A stretch of 64,000 nucleotides of DNA, taken from NCBI GenBank assembly GCA_902363395.1, contig CABIZZ010000001.1, forward strand, positions 1,465,950 through 1,529,949, in the 5' to 3' direction. The position numbers and the translations under genes were made by a program. The stretch comes from Streptococcaceae bacterium (lineage in GTDB: Bacteria > Bacillota > Bacilli > Lactobacillales > Streptococcaceae). Positions 9,821 through 20,884 of this stretch are shown piece by piece. The notes under the pieces were generated by a model. The model saw nothing but the letters and a program-made list of their open reading frames with translations. It did not search any database and was not told the DNA's origin. The first letter of the stretch is position 1. Each line of letters opens with the position of its first letter.

Positions 9821-9837
9821 TTTGACTATTTCTGACC
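9821..9837 (+). promoter_or_regulatory. CtsR operator upstream of clpE
   Basis: Read on the minus strand, the site is GGTCAGA-AAT-AGTCAAA. This is the tandem heptad with 3-base spacer recognised by the heat-shock repressor CtsR, with one mismatch in the first heptad. It starts 13 bases downstream of the -10, so a bound repressor would cover the initially transcribed region. Regulation of clpE by CtsR is well known in streptococci and lactococci. Confidence 0.85.
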
Positions 9838-9879
9838 AATAGTTTTTACACTTTTTACCCTAGAGAAAGAGGTAAGAGA

Positions 9880-12147
9880 ATGCTTTGTCAAAACTGTAAA
9901 ATCAATGATTCAACCATTCATCTTTATACGAACGTGAATGGCCACCAACAACAAGTAGACCTTTGCCAGAACTGCTATCAAATTATGAAAACGGATCCTA
10001 ACAATAGTCTACTCGCAGGATTAAACCAACAAAATCGCGGAGGACGGGATCCTTTTGAAGATTTCTTCAATCAACTAGGAAACTTCCAAGCGCCGCAAGA
10101 ACCCCAAACCCCTCCGACCCAATCTGGAGGAGGCTATGGTGGTGGAAATGGCTATGGCTCAAATGGGAACGGTCGTTCTTCAGGACCAAGCAGACCCCAA
10201 GCTAAACAACAACCAAAGGGCCTCCTAGAAGAGTTTGGAATTAACGTTACTGAAATTGCTCGTCGTGGGGATATCGATCCGGTCATTGGCCGTGACGATG
10301 AAATTCTTCGCGTCATTGAAATCCTCAACCGTCGAACCAAGAACAACCCTGTCCTGATTGGGGAACCCGGTGTCGGAAAAACAGCTGTTGTAGAAGGGCT
10401 AGCGCAAAAGATTGTCGATGGGGATGTTCCTCACAAATTGCAAGGCAAGGAAGTCATTCGCTTAGACGTTGTCAGCCTCGTTCAAGGAACTGGGATCCGA
10501 GGGCAATTTGAAGAGCGCATGCAACAATTGATGGAGGAAATCCGTCGCCGGGAAGATGTGATTTTGTTTATCGATGAGATCCATGAAATTGTCGGTGCCG
10601 GATCTGCTGGTGATGGCAATATGGATGCTGGAAATATCCTCAAACCAGCTCTCGCTCGTGGTGAATTGCAATTAGTCGGTGCGACAACCCTCAATGAATA
10701 CCGAATTATCGAAAAAGATGCCGCCCTTGAACGCCGGATGCAACCCGTTAAGGTCGACGAACCTACAGTGGAAGAAACCATCACCATCCTCAAAGGCATT
10801 CAAAAGAAATACGAGGATTACCACCACGTCCACTACACCGATGGTGCAATCGAAGCTGCGGCTCTCCTTTCCAATCGCTATATCCAAGACCGCTTCTTGC
10901 CAGACAAGGCCATTGACCTCTTGGACGAAGCCGGCTCTAAGATGAACTTGACCCTCAATTTTGTCGATCCCAAAGTCATTGACCAACGCTTAATTGAAGC
11001 CGAAAATCTCAAGGCTCAAGCGACGCGTGATGAAGACTTTGAAAAGGCAGCCTACTTCCGCGACCAAATCGCTAAGTACAAAGAAATGCAAGGGCAACAG
11101 GTCACTGACCAAGATACGCCAGTCATTAGCGAAAAGACTATCGAACACATCGTCGAGCAAAAGACTAATATCCCAGTTGGCGATTTGAAAGAAAAAGAAC
11201 AATCCCAATTGATTAATTTGGCAGCTGACTTGAAGGCTCATGTCATCGGTCAAGATGAGGCTGTTGAAAAAATTGCTAAGGCCATCCGTCGCAACCGGGT
11301 AGGACTTGGAACGCCCAACCGTCCAATCGGTAGCTTCCTCTTTGTTGGACCAACTGGTGTCGGGAAGACCGAGTTGTCCAAGCAATTGGCCATCGAACTC
11401 TTCGGATCTGCTGACAGTATGATTCGCTTTGATATGAGTGAATATATGGAGAAACATGCCGTTGCCAAATTGGTCGGTGCTCCTCCAGGCTACGTCGGCT
11501 ATGAAGAAGCAGGCCAGCTGACTGAAAAGGTGCGTCGCAACCCATACTCTCTCATCCTCTTGGATGAGGTCGAAAAGGCCCACCCAGATGTCATGCATAT
11601 GTTCCTCCAAGTCTTAGACGATGGGCGCTTGACAGATGGACAAGGCCGAACGGTGAGCTTCAAAGATACCATTATCATTATGACTTCCAATGCGGGAACT
11701 GGAAAAGCGGAGGCCAACGTCGGCTTTGGGGCAGCTCGTGAAGGTCGTACCAATTCTATCCTAGGTGAACTGGGGAACTTCTTCAGTCCAGAATTCATGA
11801 ACCGGTTTGACGGCATCATTGAATTCAAAGCCTTGTCTAAGGAAAACCTCCTTCAAATCGTCACTCTCATGTTAGACGATGTCAACCAACGCTTAGCCCA
11901 CAATGATATCCACCTGGATGTTACCGATAAGGTCAAGGAGAAACTGGTTGACCTAGGCTACGATCCGAAAATGGGGGCACGTCCACTCCGTCGCACCATT
12001 CAAGACTATATTGAAGATGCCATTACAGATTACTACCTAGAAAATCCTAGTGAGAAAGATCTGAAGGCTGTCATGACCAGCAATGGGAAGATTTGCATCA
12101 AAGGAAAGAGCAAACCTACGAACGAAGCAGAAAAAGGAACTGAATAA
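9880..12147 (+). CDS. clpE: Clp protease ATP-binding subunit ClpE
   Basis: The 755-residue Hsp100 protein starts with a zinc finger (MLCQNCKIN ... DLCQNCYQ, two CxxC pairs) that separates ClpE from ClpC. Next comes a Gly/Pro/Gln-rich linker, a first AAA+ domain (GEPGVGKT near residue 162, Walker [10 protein letters not shown]), a UvrB/UvrC-like coiled segment and a second AAA+ domain (GPTGVGKTE near residue 490, [10 protein letters not shown]). It unfolds damaged proteins for ClpP. The CtsR operator upstream indicates heat-shock control. A hairpin in the downstream repeat may act as its terminator. Confidence 0.97.
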   Translation: MLCQNCKINDSTIHLYTNVNGHQQQVDLCQNCYQIMKTDPNNSLLAGLNQQNRGGRDPFEDFFNQLGNFQAPQEPQTPPTQSGGGYGGGNGYGSNGNGRSSGPSRPQAKQQPKGLLEEFGINVTEIARRGDIDPVIGRDDEILRVIEILNRRTKNNPVLIGEPGVGKTAVVEGLAQKIVDGDVPHKLQGKEVIRLDVVSLVQGTGIRGQFEERMQQLMEEIRRREDVILFIDEIHEIVGAGSAGDGNMDAGNILKPALARGELQLVGATTLNEYRIIEKDAALERRMQPVKVDEPTVEETITILKGIQKKYEDYHHVHYTDGAIEAAALLSNRYIQDRFLPDKAIDLLDEAGSKMNLTLNFVDPKVIDQRLIEAENLKAQATRDEDFEKAAYFRDQIAKYKEMQGQQVTDQDTPVISEKTIEHIVEQKTNIPVGDLKEKEQSQLINLAADLKAHVIGQDEAVEKIAKAIRRNRVGLGTPNRPIGSFLFVGPTGVGKTELSKQLAIELFGSADSMIRFDMSEYMEKHAVAKLVGAPPGYVGYEEAGQLTEKVRRNPYSLILLDEVEKAHPDVMHMFLQVLDDGRLTDGQGRTVSFKDTIIIMTSNAGTGKAEANVGFGAAREGRTNSILGELGNFFSPEFMNRFDGIIEFKALSKENLLQIVTLMLDDVNQRLAHNDIHLDVTDKVKEKLVDLGYDPKMGARPLRRTIQDYIEDAITDYYLENPSEKDLKAVMTSNGKICIKGKSKPTNEAEKGTE

Positions 12148-12159
12148 TCGCATTCAAAA

Positions 12160-12197
12160 GAGGCTGGGACAAAAGTCCTAGCCTCTCAATTATTTTT
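12160..12197 (+). terminator. probable clpE terminator, first hairpin of the intergenic repeat
   Basis: GAGGCTGGGAC pairs with GTCCTAGCCTC across an AAAA loop (one G-U pair), followed shortly by TTATTTTT. It doubles as the left end of the structured repeat. Confidence 0.7.
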
Positions 12198-12330
12198 GGA
12201 TTGTTGAGCAAGACGCAGTGGTTGAGTGGGCTCTACTACGCTGATTTCATCAGCTTTTACAGCCCTACTCAACTGTGCGGAGGTGGGACGACGAAATCGA
12301 ATTCTAACGAATTACCGATTTCTGTCCCAC
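12160..12330. repeat. structured intergenic element made of three hairpins
   Basis: Besides the left hairpin, a second long hairpin pairs GTTGAGTGGGCT (12221) with AGCCCTACTCAAC (ending 12273) and carries an inner GCTGAT/ATCAGC hairpin. A third pairs GTGGGAC (12283) with GTCCCAC (12324) and inner GAAATCG with CGATTTC and AATTC with GAATT. Elements with the GGGAC...GTCCC design are widespread between streptococcal genes; I cannot assign this copy to a named family without a search. An open frame inside it (63 codons) is most likely spurious. Confidence 0.6.
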
Positions 12331-12370
12331 TCTCTTATTTTCATCTCCTACTGCTTTTTATGTCCATCTA

Positions 12371-12379
12371 TGTTATAAT
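12371..12379 (+). promoter_or_regulatory. extended -10 promoter of the Nudix gene
   Basis: TGTTATAAT lies 28 bases before the Nudix gene ATG, with CTGCTT 17 bases upstream as a weak -35. Confidence 0.55.
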
Positions 12380-12407
12380 GATAAAAAAATAAGAAGCGAG
12401 TAACATT

Positions 12408-12857
12408 ATGACCGTTGCAACTTTTGGAACAAAAGAAGAAAATGTTGACTATGTCAATCGTTATGGAGTCTATGCGGTGATTCCAAATCCAGCAAAGGAC
12501 AAAATCATCCTAGTCCAAGCTCCAAATGGGGCTTGGTTCCTACCAGGTGGTGAAATCGAGGAAGGAGAAGATCATTTCTTGGCACTCGAGCGCGAACTGA
12601 TTGAAGAGCTGGGCTTCACTGCGACCATCGGCGAGTATTATGGACAAGCAGATGAGTACTTCTACTCCAGTCACCGCGACACCCACTACTACAATCCAGC
12701 TTATATCTATGAAGTAACTGACTTTGTAGAAGCTCAAAAGCCACTAGAGGATTTCAATAACATTGCCTGGTTCCCCATTGACGAAGCCATTGAAAAGTTA
12801 AAAAGAGGAAGCCATAAATGGGGAATCAAAATGTGGAAATCTGCCCAAAAATTGTAA
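12408..12857 (+). CDS. Nudix hydrolase
   Basis: The 149-residue protein contains a recognisable Nudix box: the segment from GGEIEEGEDHF near residue 47 through RELIEELGF, with the catalytic REL-x2-E-x-G core. Nudix enzymes hydrolyse nucleoside diphosphates linked to another group. The substrate cannot be read from the sequence; small Firmicute members of this size include MutT-like and NTP-cleaning enzymes. It has its own promoter between the repeat and the start. Confidence 0.85.
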   Translation: MTVATFGTKEENVDYVNRYGVYAVIPNPAKDKIILVQAPNGAWFLPGGEIEEGEDHFLALERELIEELGFTATIGEYYGQADEYFYSSHRDTHYYNPAYIYEVTDFVEAQKPLEDFNNIAWFPIDEAIEKLKRGSHKWGIKMWKSAQKL

Positions 12858-12866
12858 GCGACTTCT

Positions 12867-12894
12867 TTCACAAAATAAAAAAAAGTGCTATAAT
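12867..12894 (+). promoter_or_regulatory. promoter of the DUF1827 gene
   Basis: TTCACA (12867-12872) and TATAAT (12889-12894) are 16 bases apart, with a TGC extension on the -10. Confidence 0.65.
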
Positions 12895-12924
12895 AAATGG
12901 AGAAAGAGCTTAGGAGGATCTCAC

Positions 12925-13224
12925 ATGAAGCTTATGAATACAACAAATAGTCATGCTAATTTGGTCAAAAGTCAATTAGAAAGTACCGATGCTACCCTTG
13001 TTGAGGTCTATTCAGCTGGTAACACCGATGTTATCTTTACTAAAGCTCCTACTCATTACGAATTGCTGATTAGTAACAAACACCGTGCCATTCGTGAAAC
13101 AGAAGTTGAAAAAATTCGTGAGTTCTTTTTAAAACGCAAGATTGATCTCAAAATCATCGACCAATCCACTATTAAAACGCTCTACTCCGATAAACTGATC
13201 GAAATTTCTTTCCCAATTATTTAG
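12925..13224 (+). CDS. DUF1827 family protein
   Basis: The 99-residue product (MKLMNTTNSHANLVKSQLES...) matches the small streptococcal DUF1827 family as I recall it. It shows a mixed alpha/beta pattern and no membrane segment, signal or recognised catalytic motif. A GGAGG ribosome binding site sits 7 bases before the ATG. It is a monocistronic unit ending in a strong terminator whose stem overlaps the stop codon. Function unknown. Confidence 0.75.
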   Translation: MKLMNTTNSHANLVKSQLESTDATLVEVYSAGNTDVIFTKAPTHYELLISNKHRAIRETEVEKIREFFLKRKIDLKIIDQSTIKTLYSDKLIEISFPII

Positions 13225-13249
13225 TAAGGCCATTCCGCCTTACTTTTTT
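13223..13249 (+). terminator. intrinsic terminator after the DUF1827 gene
   Basis: AGTAAGGC pairs perfectly with GCCTTACT across a 6-base loop, followed by a run of T. Confidence 0.9.
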
Positions 13250-13289
13250 ATTGCCCTGACGATGGACACGATACATCATTCTAGTCACC

Positions 13290-13320
13290 AAAAAAGAAGT
13301 TCCATTATGGAACTTCTTTT
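13290..13320 (-). terminator. intrinsic terminator after ileS
   Basis: On the minus strand AAAAGAAGTTCCA pairs with TGGAACTTCTTTT and runs into a T tract. Confidence 0.88.
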
Positions 13321-13328
13321 GATATCTT

Positions 13329-16121
13329 TTATTTGGCTTCAAAACCTTCTGCAACTGCGTCTGCAAAGTTTTCTTCAACGATGCTTGCACAGTGATTACA
13401 GATGGTTGCATGGTAGTGGCGTTCAGCCGTTGTTGGGTCGATACGACGGCAACGGTCACAAACTTCACCAGCAGCCCGTTCAACTGTGAAAGCTACATCT
13501 TCAAAGGCCACTGCAGCTTCTGGAGCTGGTCCTTCTGCGATGGTCAATTCAGAGACAATCAAGAGTTGTGCTACATTGCTATCAACAGCTCCAAGAAGGG
13601 TTTTCACCACTTCGTTTGGATAAACTGTCAAGTGAGCTTCAAGAGATTTACCGATCACTTTTTCATTACGCGCTTCTTCCAAGGCTTTTTGAGCTTGACC
13701 ACGGAAGTCCATGAAGGCTGACCAAGTATCCAAGATTTCCTCTTGGTTGGCAAAAGTCTGAGCTTCTGGTAATTCTGACAATTGAACGAATTCTTCTGCT
13801 TCAAACTCGAGATAAGACCAGATTTCTTCGGCTGTGTGAGGAAGGATTGGTGTCAAGAGTTTGGTGATTTTCACCAAAATATCATAGAAGACTGTTTGCA
13901 TTTGACGGCGTTCTAGTGACTTAGCTCCTTCAATGTAAACAACATCTTTGGCAAAGTCAAGGTAGAAGGCAGACAAATCAACGTTGATAAAGTTCACCAA
14001 GGCCTTGTAGATGGTCAAGAATTCAAAGTTAGCATAAGCATCACGAATGGTCTTGACAAGTTGATTAAAGCGAATGGTCATGTACTTATCAACAGAACGA
14101 AGTTCTTCGTAAGCAACTGCATCCTCGGCTGGGTTAAAGTCAGATGTATTGGCAATCAAGAAACGAAGGGTATTCCGGATCTTACGGTAAGTCTCAGACA
14201 CTTGACTCAAGATATCCATAGAGATACGTACATCGTTGCTTGAATCTACACTGGTTACCCAGAGACGCAAGATTTCAGCACCAAATTGTTTTTCAACATC
14301 GCTTGGAGCAATGGTATTTCCAAGAGATTTAGACATCTTCTCACCTTTACCATCCAAAGCAAAACCTTGTGACAAGATTTGTTTGTATGGTGCGACACCA
14401 TGGTTGGCTACAGATGTGATGAGTGATGAGTTGAACCAACCACGGTATTGGTCTGAACCTTCAAGGTAGAGGTCGGCTGGGTATTTGAGTTCTGGACGGT
14501 TCACTACAACACCATTCCATGATGAACCTGAGTCGAACCATACATCCATGATGTCTGTTTCTTTCTTGAACTCACCATTTGGTGAACCTGGATGGGTAAA
14601 TCCTTCTGGCAAGAGGTCTTTGGCATCCCGTTCCCACCAGATGATGGAACCATGTTCTTCAAAGAGTTGAGCGACATGCTCGATGGTTTCAGCTGTCATG
14701 ATTGGTGTACCATCTTCAGCGTAGAAGATTGGGAGTGGGACACCCCAAGCACGTTGACGAGAGATAACCCAGTCACCACGGTCACGAATCATATTGTACA
14801 GACGGACTTTACCCCACTCTGAGTGGAACTTGACTTTTTCAATTTCATCCAAGATTTCTTGACGGAATTTAGATACAGAAGCAAACCATTGAGGCACAGC
14901 ACGCCAGATGATTGGTTTTTTCGTACGCCAGTCAAATGGGTAAGAGTGAGAAATTTCTTCTTGAGCAAGAAGGAGGCTACCTAGTTTTTCAATAACTGTT
15001 GGCACAACCTTGTCGTAGAATTGACCTTCGAATTCCTCACCAGCATTGGCCATCATGATACCGCGTTCATTGACAGTAACAGCAACTTCGAGACCATTAG
15101 CAACACCGACGTTGTAGTCATCCTCACCAAAACCAGGGGCTGTATGGACGATACCTGTACCGGAGTCTGTTGTAACGTGGTCACCAAGGATAACGAGTTC
15201 ATCTACTGCCGTATCCCATGGGTGTTCTGTCACGATGTGGTTCAATTCTTGACCACGGTAAGTAGCCAACACTTGAACATCCGCCCAACCGAATTTCTCA
15301 GATAAGCTGTTCAACAATTCTGAAGCGACCACAAATTTACGAGATTCGCCAGCTGGTTGCACCAAGACATAATCAATATCAGCACCAACTGTCAACCCGC
15401 GAGAAGCTGTGATGGTAAATGGAGTTGTTGTCCAAACAACGATGTAAGTATCTGTATCAAGGACACCTTTTCCATCTTTGACCTTGTTGGCATAGTAAAG
15501 GGAAGTTGAAACCAAGTCATGGTATTCAATTTCCGCTTCAGCAAGGGCTGACTCTGATGACCATGACCAGTAAACTGGCTTAGCTCCACGGTAGATATAG
15601 CCTTTGTTAGCCATCTCACCGAAGACACGGATTTGCGCTGCTTCATAATCAGGCGTCAAAGTTACATAAGGATTTTCCCAGTCACCTGAAACACCCAAAC
15701 GTTTGAAGTCTTCGCGCTGTTTATCTACTTGAGAAAGAGCGTAGTCACGGCAAAGTTTCAAGTACTCAACCAAGTCCATTTCTTTGCGTTTGACACCTTG
15801 TTTAGCCAAGACTTGCTCGATTGGCAAACCGTGTGTATCCCAACCTGGGATGTACGGTGCATAAAAACCTGACATAGACTTAGAACGAACAATGATATCT
15901 TTTGAAATCTTGTTCATCGCATGTCCTACGTGGATATTTCCATTGGCATAGGGAGGGCCATCATGCAAGGTGAAATGTGGTTTTCCTTGGTTCAATTCTT
16001 GACGACGTTGGTAAAGCTTTGCTTCTTCCCATTCTTTTTGCCAAACTGGCTCTTTTGTAGGCAAACCAGCCCGCATCGGGAACTCTGTTTTCCCTAAATT
16101 CAGTGTTTCTTTGAGTTTCAT
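13329..16121 (-). CDS. ileS: isoleucyl-tRNA synthetase
   Basis: The 930-residue class I synthetase has the HIGH motif in [16 protein letters not shown] near residue 55 and KMSKS in [14 protein letters not shown] near residue 593. The CP1 editing domain lies between them, and a C-terminal zinc site CDRCRR...CNHC near residues 884-905. It charges tRNA-Ile and clears misactivated valine. Length is normal. A T-box leader upstream couples expression to uncharged tRNA-Ile. Confidence 0.98.
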   Translation of the reverse strand: MKLKETLNLGKTEFPMRAGLPTKEPVWQKEWEEAKLYQRRQELNQGKPHFTLHDGPPYANGNIHVGHAMNKISKDIIVRSKSMSGFYAPYIPGWDTHGLPIEQVLAKQGVKRKEMDLVEYLKLCRDYALSQVDKQREDFKRLGVSGDWENPYVTLTPDYEAAQIRVFGEMANKGYIYRGAKPVYWSWSSESALAEAEIEYHDLVSTSLYYANKVKDGKGVLDTDTYIVVWTTTPFTITASRGLTVGADIDYVLVQPAGESRKFVVASELLNSLSEKFGWADVQVLATYRGQELNHIVTEHPWDTAVDELVILGDHVTTDSGTGIVHTAPGFGEDDYNVGVANGLEVAVTVNERGIMMANAGEEFEGQFYDKVVPTVIEKLGSLLLAQEEISHSYPFDWRTKKPIIWRAVPQWFASVSKFRQEILDEIEKVKFHSEWGKVRLYNMIRDRGDWVISRQRAWGVPLPIFYAEDGTPIMTAETIEHVAQLFEEHGSIIWWERDAKDLLPEGFTHPGSPNGEFKKETDIMDVWFDSGSSWNGVVVNRPELKYPADLYLEGSDQYRGWFNSSLITSVANHGVAPYKQILSQGFALDGKGEKMSKSLGNTIAPSDVEKQFGAEILRLWVTSVDSSNDVRISMDILSQVSETYRKIRNTLRFLIANTSDFNPAEDAVAYEELRSVDKYMTIRFNQLVKTIRDAYANFEFLTIYKALVNFINVDLSAFYLDFAKDVVYIEGAKSLERRQMQTVFYDILVKITKLLTPILPHTAEEIWSYLEFEAEEFVQLSELPEAQTFANQEEILDTWSAFMDFRGQAQKALEEARNEKVIGKSLEAHLTVYPNEVVKTLLGAVDSNVAQLLIVSELTIAEGPAPEAAVAFEDVAFTVERAAGEVCDRCRRIDPTTAERHYHATICNHCASIVEENFADAVAEGFEAK

Positions 16122-16154
16122 GGTGTCTCCTCTAAAAAATAATCATACAAAATA

Positions 16155-16372
16155 AAAGACCACGACCTCGCCAAAAAGGACGACAAGTCGTGGTACCACC
16201 TTCATTCAAGAAAGAGAATCCTCTCTTTCTCCTCTTTTGTCGCTAACGCTGACCAGCGTTAGTGGTTACTCATTTCACCACTAAGATTTGTAAAAGGATC
16301 AATCCTATCAAAGGAAGTACAGGTCTTCCACCATCACCTGCTCGCTAAAACTATTTGATAAGATCACTGTTT
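16155..16372 (-). promoter_or_regulatory. T-box riboswitch leader of ileS
   Basis: The minus strand carries the T-box core AAGGTGGTACCACG (16189-16202) followed by a terminator stem CCACGAC...GTCGTGG (16160-16193) and a T-rich end. Stem I is closed by GTAAAA/TTTTAC and CTTATCAAA/TTTGATAGG. The specifier side reads GGATTGATCC (16295-16304), containing overlapping AUU and AUC isoleucine codons. Uncharged tRNA-Ile would stabilise the antiterminator. Confidence 0.93.
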
Positions 16373-16378
16373 TTACAG

Positions 16379-16384
16379 ATTATA
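16379..16384 (-). promoter_or_regulatory. probable -10 element for the ileS leader
   Basis: A perfect TATAAT on the minus strand overlaps the stop codon of divIVA and would start the T-box RNA at about 16372. No good -35 is visible, so read-through from divIVA may also contribute. Confidence 0.4.
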
Positions 16385-17225
16385 AAATTGAAACAGATTC
16401 CCGTTGTTCTTCCCCTTCTGGTGCATCAATATCAGCAACTAGAGGAGTTTCTACAACAATTTCATCAATAGAATCTTGATCTACCTGATTTTTTTCTGCT
16501 TCTTCCAAAGCCTCTTGAACTTTTTCATTCAATCCTTCAAAAGCTTGAGTCGCAGACAATTCACGGTTTACAGCTTCAATATGTTTTTGCAATTCTTCAA
16601 TTTCTGCGCGTGAGAATTGACGAGTCAAATCAATTGCTTCATCATCGTAGTTATGATGAACTGTTTCTTCCAAAGCTTTTTCGACTACTTCACGGAAAGC
16701 TTCATCACTTGTTTGAATATACATAGCAGTTGGGCGAAGAATTTCATCCCATTCTGGTGTATCAATGATGCTCAATTGGCTTTCGATAGTTGATTTCAAA
16801 CGTTGGTGGAAGACACGCGTCTTATTCTTCAATTCTTCCGTTTCTACGGCAACTTTCTTGGCATTGTCTGTAGCATGACGAAGAATTTCATTTGCTTTTG
16901 CTTTTGCTTCTTCAACTAAATGGTGAGCATCTTGCTCCGCTTGACGAACGATGGTTTCTGAGCGTTCATTTGCCGCATGTTTCACACGTTCTGCTGTATC
17001 TTGAGCGATCAATACTGATTGACTCAAAGAGTCTTTCATTTCGTCAAAGTAGTTCAAGCGCTCTTCCAACGCACTAATTTTTGTTTCCAATTCATGATTT
17101 TCACGAACTAATTTTTCATAGTCTCGGTAGACCATGTCTTGAAACTCTTCAACTTCTTTAGCATCGTAGCCTCTAAATTTTACATAAAAGCGTTTATCTT
17201 TGATTTCTAAAGCTGTAAGTGCCAT
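16380..17225 (-). CDS. divIVA: cell division protein DivIVA
   Basis: The 281-residue protein begins MALTALEIKDKRFYVKFRGYDAKEVEEF, a DivIVA membrane-binding N-terminus with the RGYD motif. Long coiled coils (about residues 30-130) and an acidic C-terminal tail follow. DivIVA marks curved membrane at septum and poles and organises division and peptidoglycan synthesis in streptococci. It closes the ftsA-to-divIVA cluster, 9 bases after ylmH. Confidence 0.95.
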   Translation of the reverse strand: MALTALEIKDKRFYVKFRGYDAKEVEEFQDMVYRDYEKLVRENHELETKISALEERLNYFDEMKDSLSQSVLIAQDTAERVKHAANERSETIVRQAEQDAHHLVEEAKAKANEILRHATDNAKKVAVETEELKNKTRVFHQRLKSTIESQLSIIDTPEWDEILRPTAMYIQTSDEAFREVVEKALEETVHHNYDDEAIDLTRQFSRAEIEELQKHIEAVNRELSATQAFEGLNEKVQEALEEAEKNQVDQDSIDEIVVETPLVADIDAPEGEEQRESVSIL

Positions 17226-17234
17226 AGTTCCTCC

Positions 17235-18023
17235 TTATTTTCTACTGGAAAATACTTCAACCGTTAATTTGTATTTTCCACTTTTTGATAGGCCATTTTC
17301 TGATAGTATTTTAAATCGGCCATACTTTCGAACACTAATTAAATCTGCTACTTGGATCATCCGACTAGGATTATCAATAGTGGCATAGTTTACCTTTACC
17401 TGGCCAGACTGAACCAATTGAACAGCTACAGACCGAGCAAGTTTAAAGGTAGAAGCTACTAGTTTATCAAGTCGAACACTAGTAACCAATAGGTCTTTGA
17501 GTTTGGATGGTTCGTCTACAGTGATTCGTTCTCGACAGTCAATCTCTCGAATCTTCACAGATGCTTTTGCGATCTTCTTAAGATTCTCTTTGAAATAGGA
17601 GGAGAAACGTTCATCCACATAGATATGAATCTTCCCTTGTCCAACTAGAATATCTCCAAAAGACTTTCTTTCTATGCCTAATTGATGGAGAAGCGAACCC
17701 AAAACTTGAGAGTGACTTAACCGATAAAACTTATCCGGATAGAGAACTTCTAACAGGCTCATTTCAAAATCAGATGCCTCTAACTCATAATAGCTAGGAG
17801 CCAGAATCACTCGTGCATATTCTGTAGGATAGATTTCTGCACTTGAAAACACCTGCAAACCATGGTGGGCACCAATTTGTCGTAAAATATCAACCTGATG
17901 TGGATTTAAAAAGGAAGTCAGTTCAAAACTATACTGTTGCTCCACCCGAGCTACTAATTCTAGAACTCGATCGATAAAGACGTAGTCTTCTGGACTATAG
18001 TGTTGATAAAATCCCTTGGTCAT
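17235..18023 (-). CDS. ylmH: YlmH-type RNA-binding protein (S4 domain)
   Basis: The 262-residue protein has the YlmH N-terminal region (starting MTKGFYQHYSPEDYVFIDRV) and a C-terminal S4 domain (about 180-260) with VRLDKLVASTFKLARSVAVQLVQSGQVKVNY. YlmH homologues bind RNA and have been linked to ribosome quality control in Firmicutes. It overlaps the yggT-like gene by 4 bases within the division cluster. Confidence 0.88.
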   Translation of the reverse strand: MTKGFYQHYSPEDYVFIDRVLELVARVEQQYSFELTSFLNPHQVDILRQIGAHHGLQVFSSAEIYPTEYARVILAPSYYELEASDFEMSLLEVLYPDKFYRLSHSQVLGSLLHQLGIERKSFGDILVGQGKIHIYVDERFSSYFKENLKKIAKASVKIREIDCRERITVDEPSKLKDLLVTSVRLDKLVASTFKLARSVAVQLVQSGQVKVNYATIDNPSRMIQVADLISVRKYGRFKILSENGLSKSGKYKLTVEVFSSRK

Positions 18024-18280
18024 ATAAACTGCACCAAAAATTGAAGGACAAACCGTTCCACTACGGATAGAGCAAGTAAGGCAAACATGACTGTAAAGTC
18101 TAACCCACCAAATTGCAAAGGAATCTTTCTAAATAGGCTCAAAAATGGTTCGACGATCCGTTGAACCATTTTAGCTAAAGCCGATTCTGATGCATTTGGA
18201 AACCAACTAAGCAAAGCATAGATGATTAGTACTAGCTCAAAAACCTGAAAGAAATTTCTAACTAATTGTAGGACAAACAT
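18020..18280 (-). CDS. ylmG: YggT/YlmG family membrane protein
   Basis: The 86-residue protein has two hydrophobic helices (about residues 2-25 and 62-84) flanking the conserved segment SWFPNASESALAKMVQRIVEPFL. YggT proteins are small membrane proteins found next to sepF; their role in division or membrane organisation is not well defined. It starts 1 base after sepF. Confidence 0.9.
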   Translation of the reverse strand: MFVLQLVRNFFQVFELVLIIYALLSWFPNASESALAKMVQRIVEPFLSLFRKIPLQFGGLDFTVMFALLALSVVERFVLQFLVQFI

Positions 18281-18281
18281 A

Positions 18282-18911
18282 TTAACGATTTCGTTTCATA
18301 TCAAAGTCATACTCAGCAACTTCGACATCATTTGGAAGGCGAATATCTTCAATATTCACAACAACATTGATTGGTGTTAATAAGTACATAGTACTTGCAA
18401 CACGACGTAGATTCCCGGCTAATACATAGCGAGCACCATCCAAATAATCCAAACATCTTCTTGCTTGAACTTCAGTCATATATTGGAAGTCAATAAGAAT
18501 ACTTTCGTTTGCCAACAACAAGTCAACAATTTCAGTTGCTTCTTCGTATTTACGAGGATAGCGAACATCAATTGTAATCTTTTCATCTGCAGCAGAACGA
18601 TTTCGTGCCAACTCTTGTTGACGTTGATGAAGTCGAGTAATATTTTCAGAAGATGATTTTTGAGATGAAGCTGATTCAACCACTGCTGTAGAAGCTACTT
18701 GTGGACGACTTGCTGCAACAGGAGTAGGTTTCTGCTCCTTGGCAGCTACCACAGCTTTTTGACGTGGTTTTGATGATGGTTGTACTGGTTTAGGGGATGC
18801 TACAGGTTGGCTAGCTCCGACTGCTTGAGCAGGCGCTTCTTGCACATCGTACTCATCTCCATCTTCAGTAAAATAATCAATCAATCGATCAAATCTATCT
18901 TTAAATGACAT
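18282..18911 (-). CDS. sepF: cell division protein SepF
   Basis: The 209-residue protein has the SepF layout: an N-terminal membrane-targeting amphipathic helix ([14 protein letters not shown]), a low-complexity Ala/Ser/Pro/Gln linker (about 30-110), and a C-terminal core with [20 protein letters not shown] and [16 protein letters not shown] that binds FtsZ. It tethers the Z-ring to the membrane. The linker is long, as in other streptococci. Confidence 0.93.
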   Translation of the reverse strand: MSFKDRFDRLIDYFTEDGDEYDVQEAPAQAVGASQPVASPKPVQPSSKPRQKAVVAAKEQKPTPVAASRPQVASTAVVESASSQKSSSENITRLHQRQQELARNRSAADEKITIDVRYPRKYEEATEIVDLLLANESILIDFQYMTEVQARRCLDYLDGARYVLAGNLRRVASTMYLLTPINVVVNIEDIRLPNDVEVAEYDFDMKRNR

Positions 18912-18920
18912 AATTCTTTC

Positions 18921-19589
18921 CTATTTGAAAAATGAGGTCCCAATTCGCACAAAAGTCGCACCGTTAGCAATCGCCACATCATAATCACGACTCATTCCCA
19001 TGCTTAACTCTGTAAAGGGCATATTTTTCAACTGTTTCTTTTGTAATTCTTTTTGAAGTTGGTGAGTTGCTGCAAATATGGCTTGCAACTCGTCCTGACT
19101 TGCCTCAAAAGGAGCCATCGTCATTAATCCAACAATTTGTAGGTTATCCAAGCCTTCTAGTTCTGGAAGAATCGCATCGAGCTCTTCAGGAGCAAATCCA
19201 TGCTTGCTTTCCTCTCCAGAAATATTGACTTGTATAAAACATTTAATTGGGTGACTCGCCCTTTTTTGAATTTCTTGGGCAAGCTTCATAGAATCTAAAG
19301 CATGGAAGTAATCTACAAAGTTGATAACTTCTTTTACTTTACGACGTTGGAGACTACCGATCAAATGCCAGGTCAGTCCCTCATCTTTTAGAGCTTGGTA
19401 TTTTTCTAGAAATTTATCAACACGGTTTTCACCGATATGACACACTCCTGTATCAACCAAAGCCTTAGCTTGGTCGATACCAACATACTTAGTAACAGCA
19501 ATCACATTGACCTGATCCGTGCGATTTGCTGTTTCCATTGCTTGTGCAACCTGCGAGAATATTCGCTCTTTATTTTCAATCAGATTCAT
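18921..19589 (-). CDS. yggS: YggS/YlmE family PLP homeostasis protein
   Basis: The 222-residue protein has the alanine-racemase-like PLP barrel with VNVIAVTKYVGIDQAKAL (PLP lysine in AVTK, near residue 33), HIGENRVDKF, WHLIGSLQRRKVK and the C-terminal LSMGMSRDYDVAIANGATFVRIG. These proteins bind pyridoxal phosphate and keep its pool balanced. It starts 2 bases after ftsZ, the usual position in Firmicutes. Confidence 0.92.
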   Translation of the reverse strand: MNLIENKERIFSQVAQAMETANRTDQVNVIAVTKYVGIDQAKALVDTGVCHIGENRVDKFLEKYQALKDEGLTWHLIGSLQRRKVKEVINFVDYFHALDSMKLAQEIQKRASHPIKCFIQVNISGEESKHGFAPEELDAILPELEGLDNLQIVGLMTMAPFEASQDELQAIFAATHQLQKELQKKQLKNMPFTELSMGMSRDYDVAIANGATFVRIGTSFFK

Positions 19590-19591
19590 TC

Positions 19592-20875
<1,284 letters not shown>

Positions 20876-20884
20876 TTACACTCC

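Noticed and set aside
10990..11610. 206-codon open frame on the minus strand inside clpE
   Set aside because: Antisense to a conserved AAA+ gene with no ribosome binding site or family match.
12201..12392. 63-codon frame inside the intergenic repeat
   Set aside because: It spans the inverted repeats of a structured element and has no ribosome binding site; hypothetical proteins of this kind are annotation artefacts.
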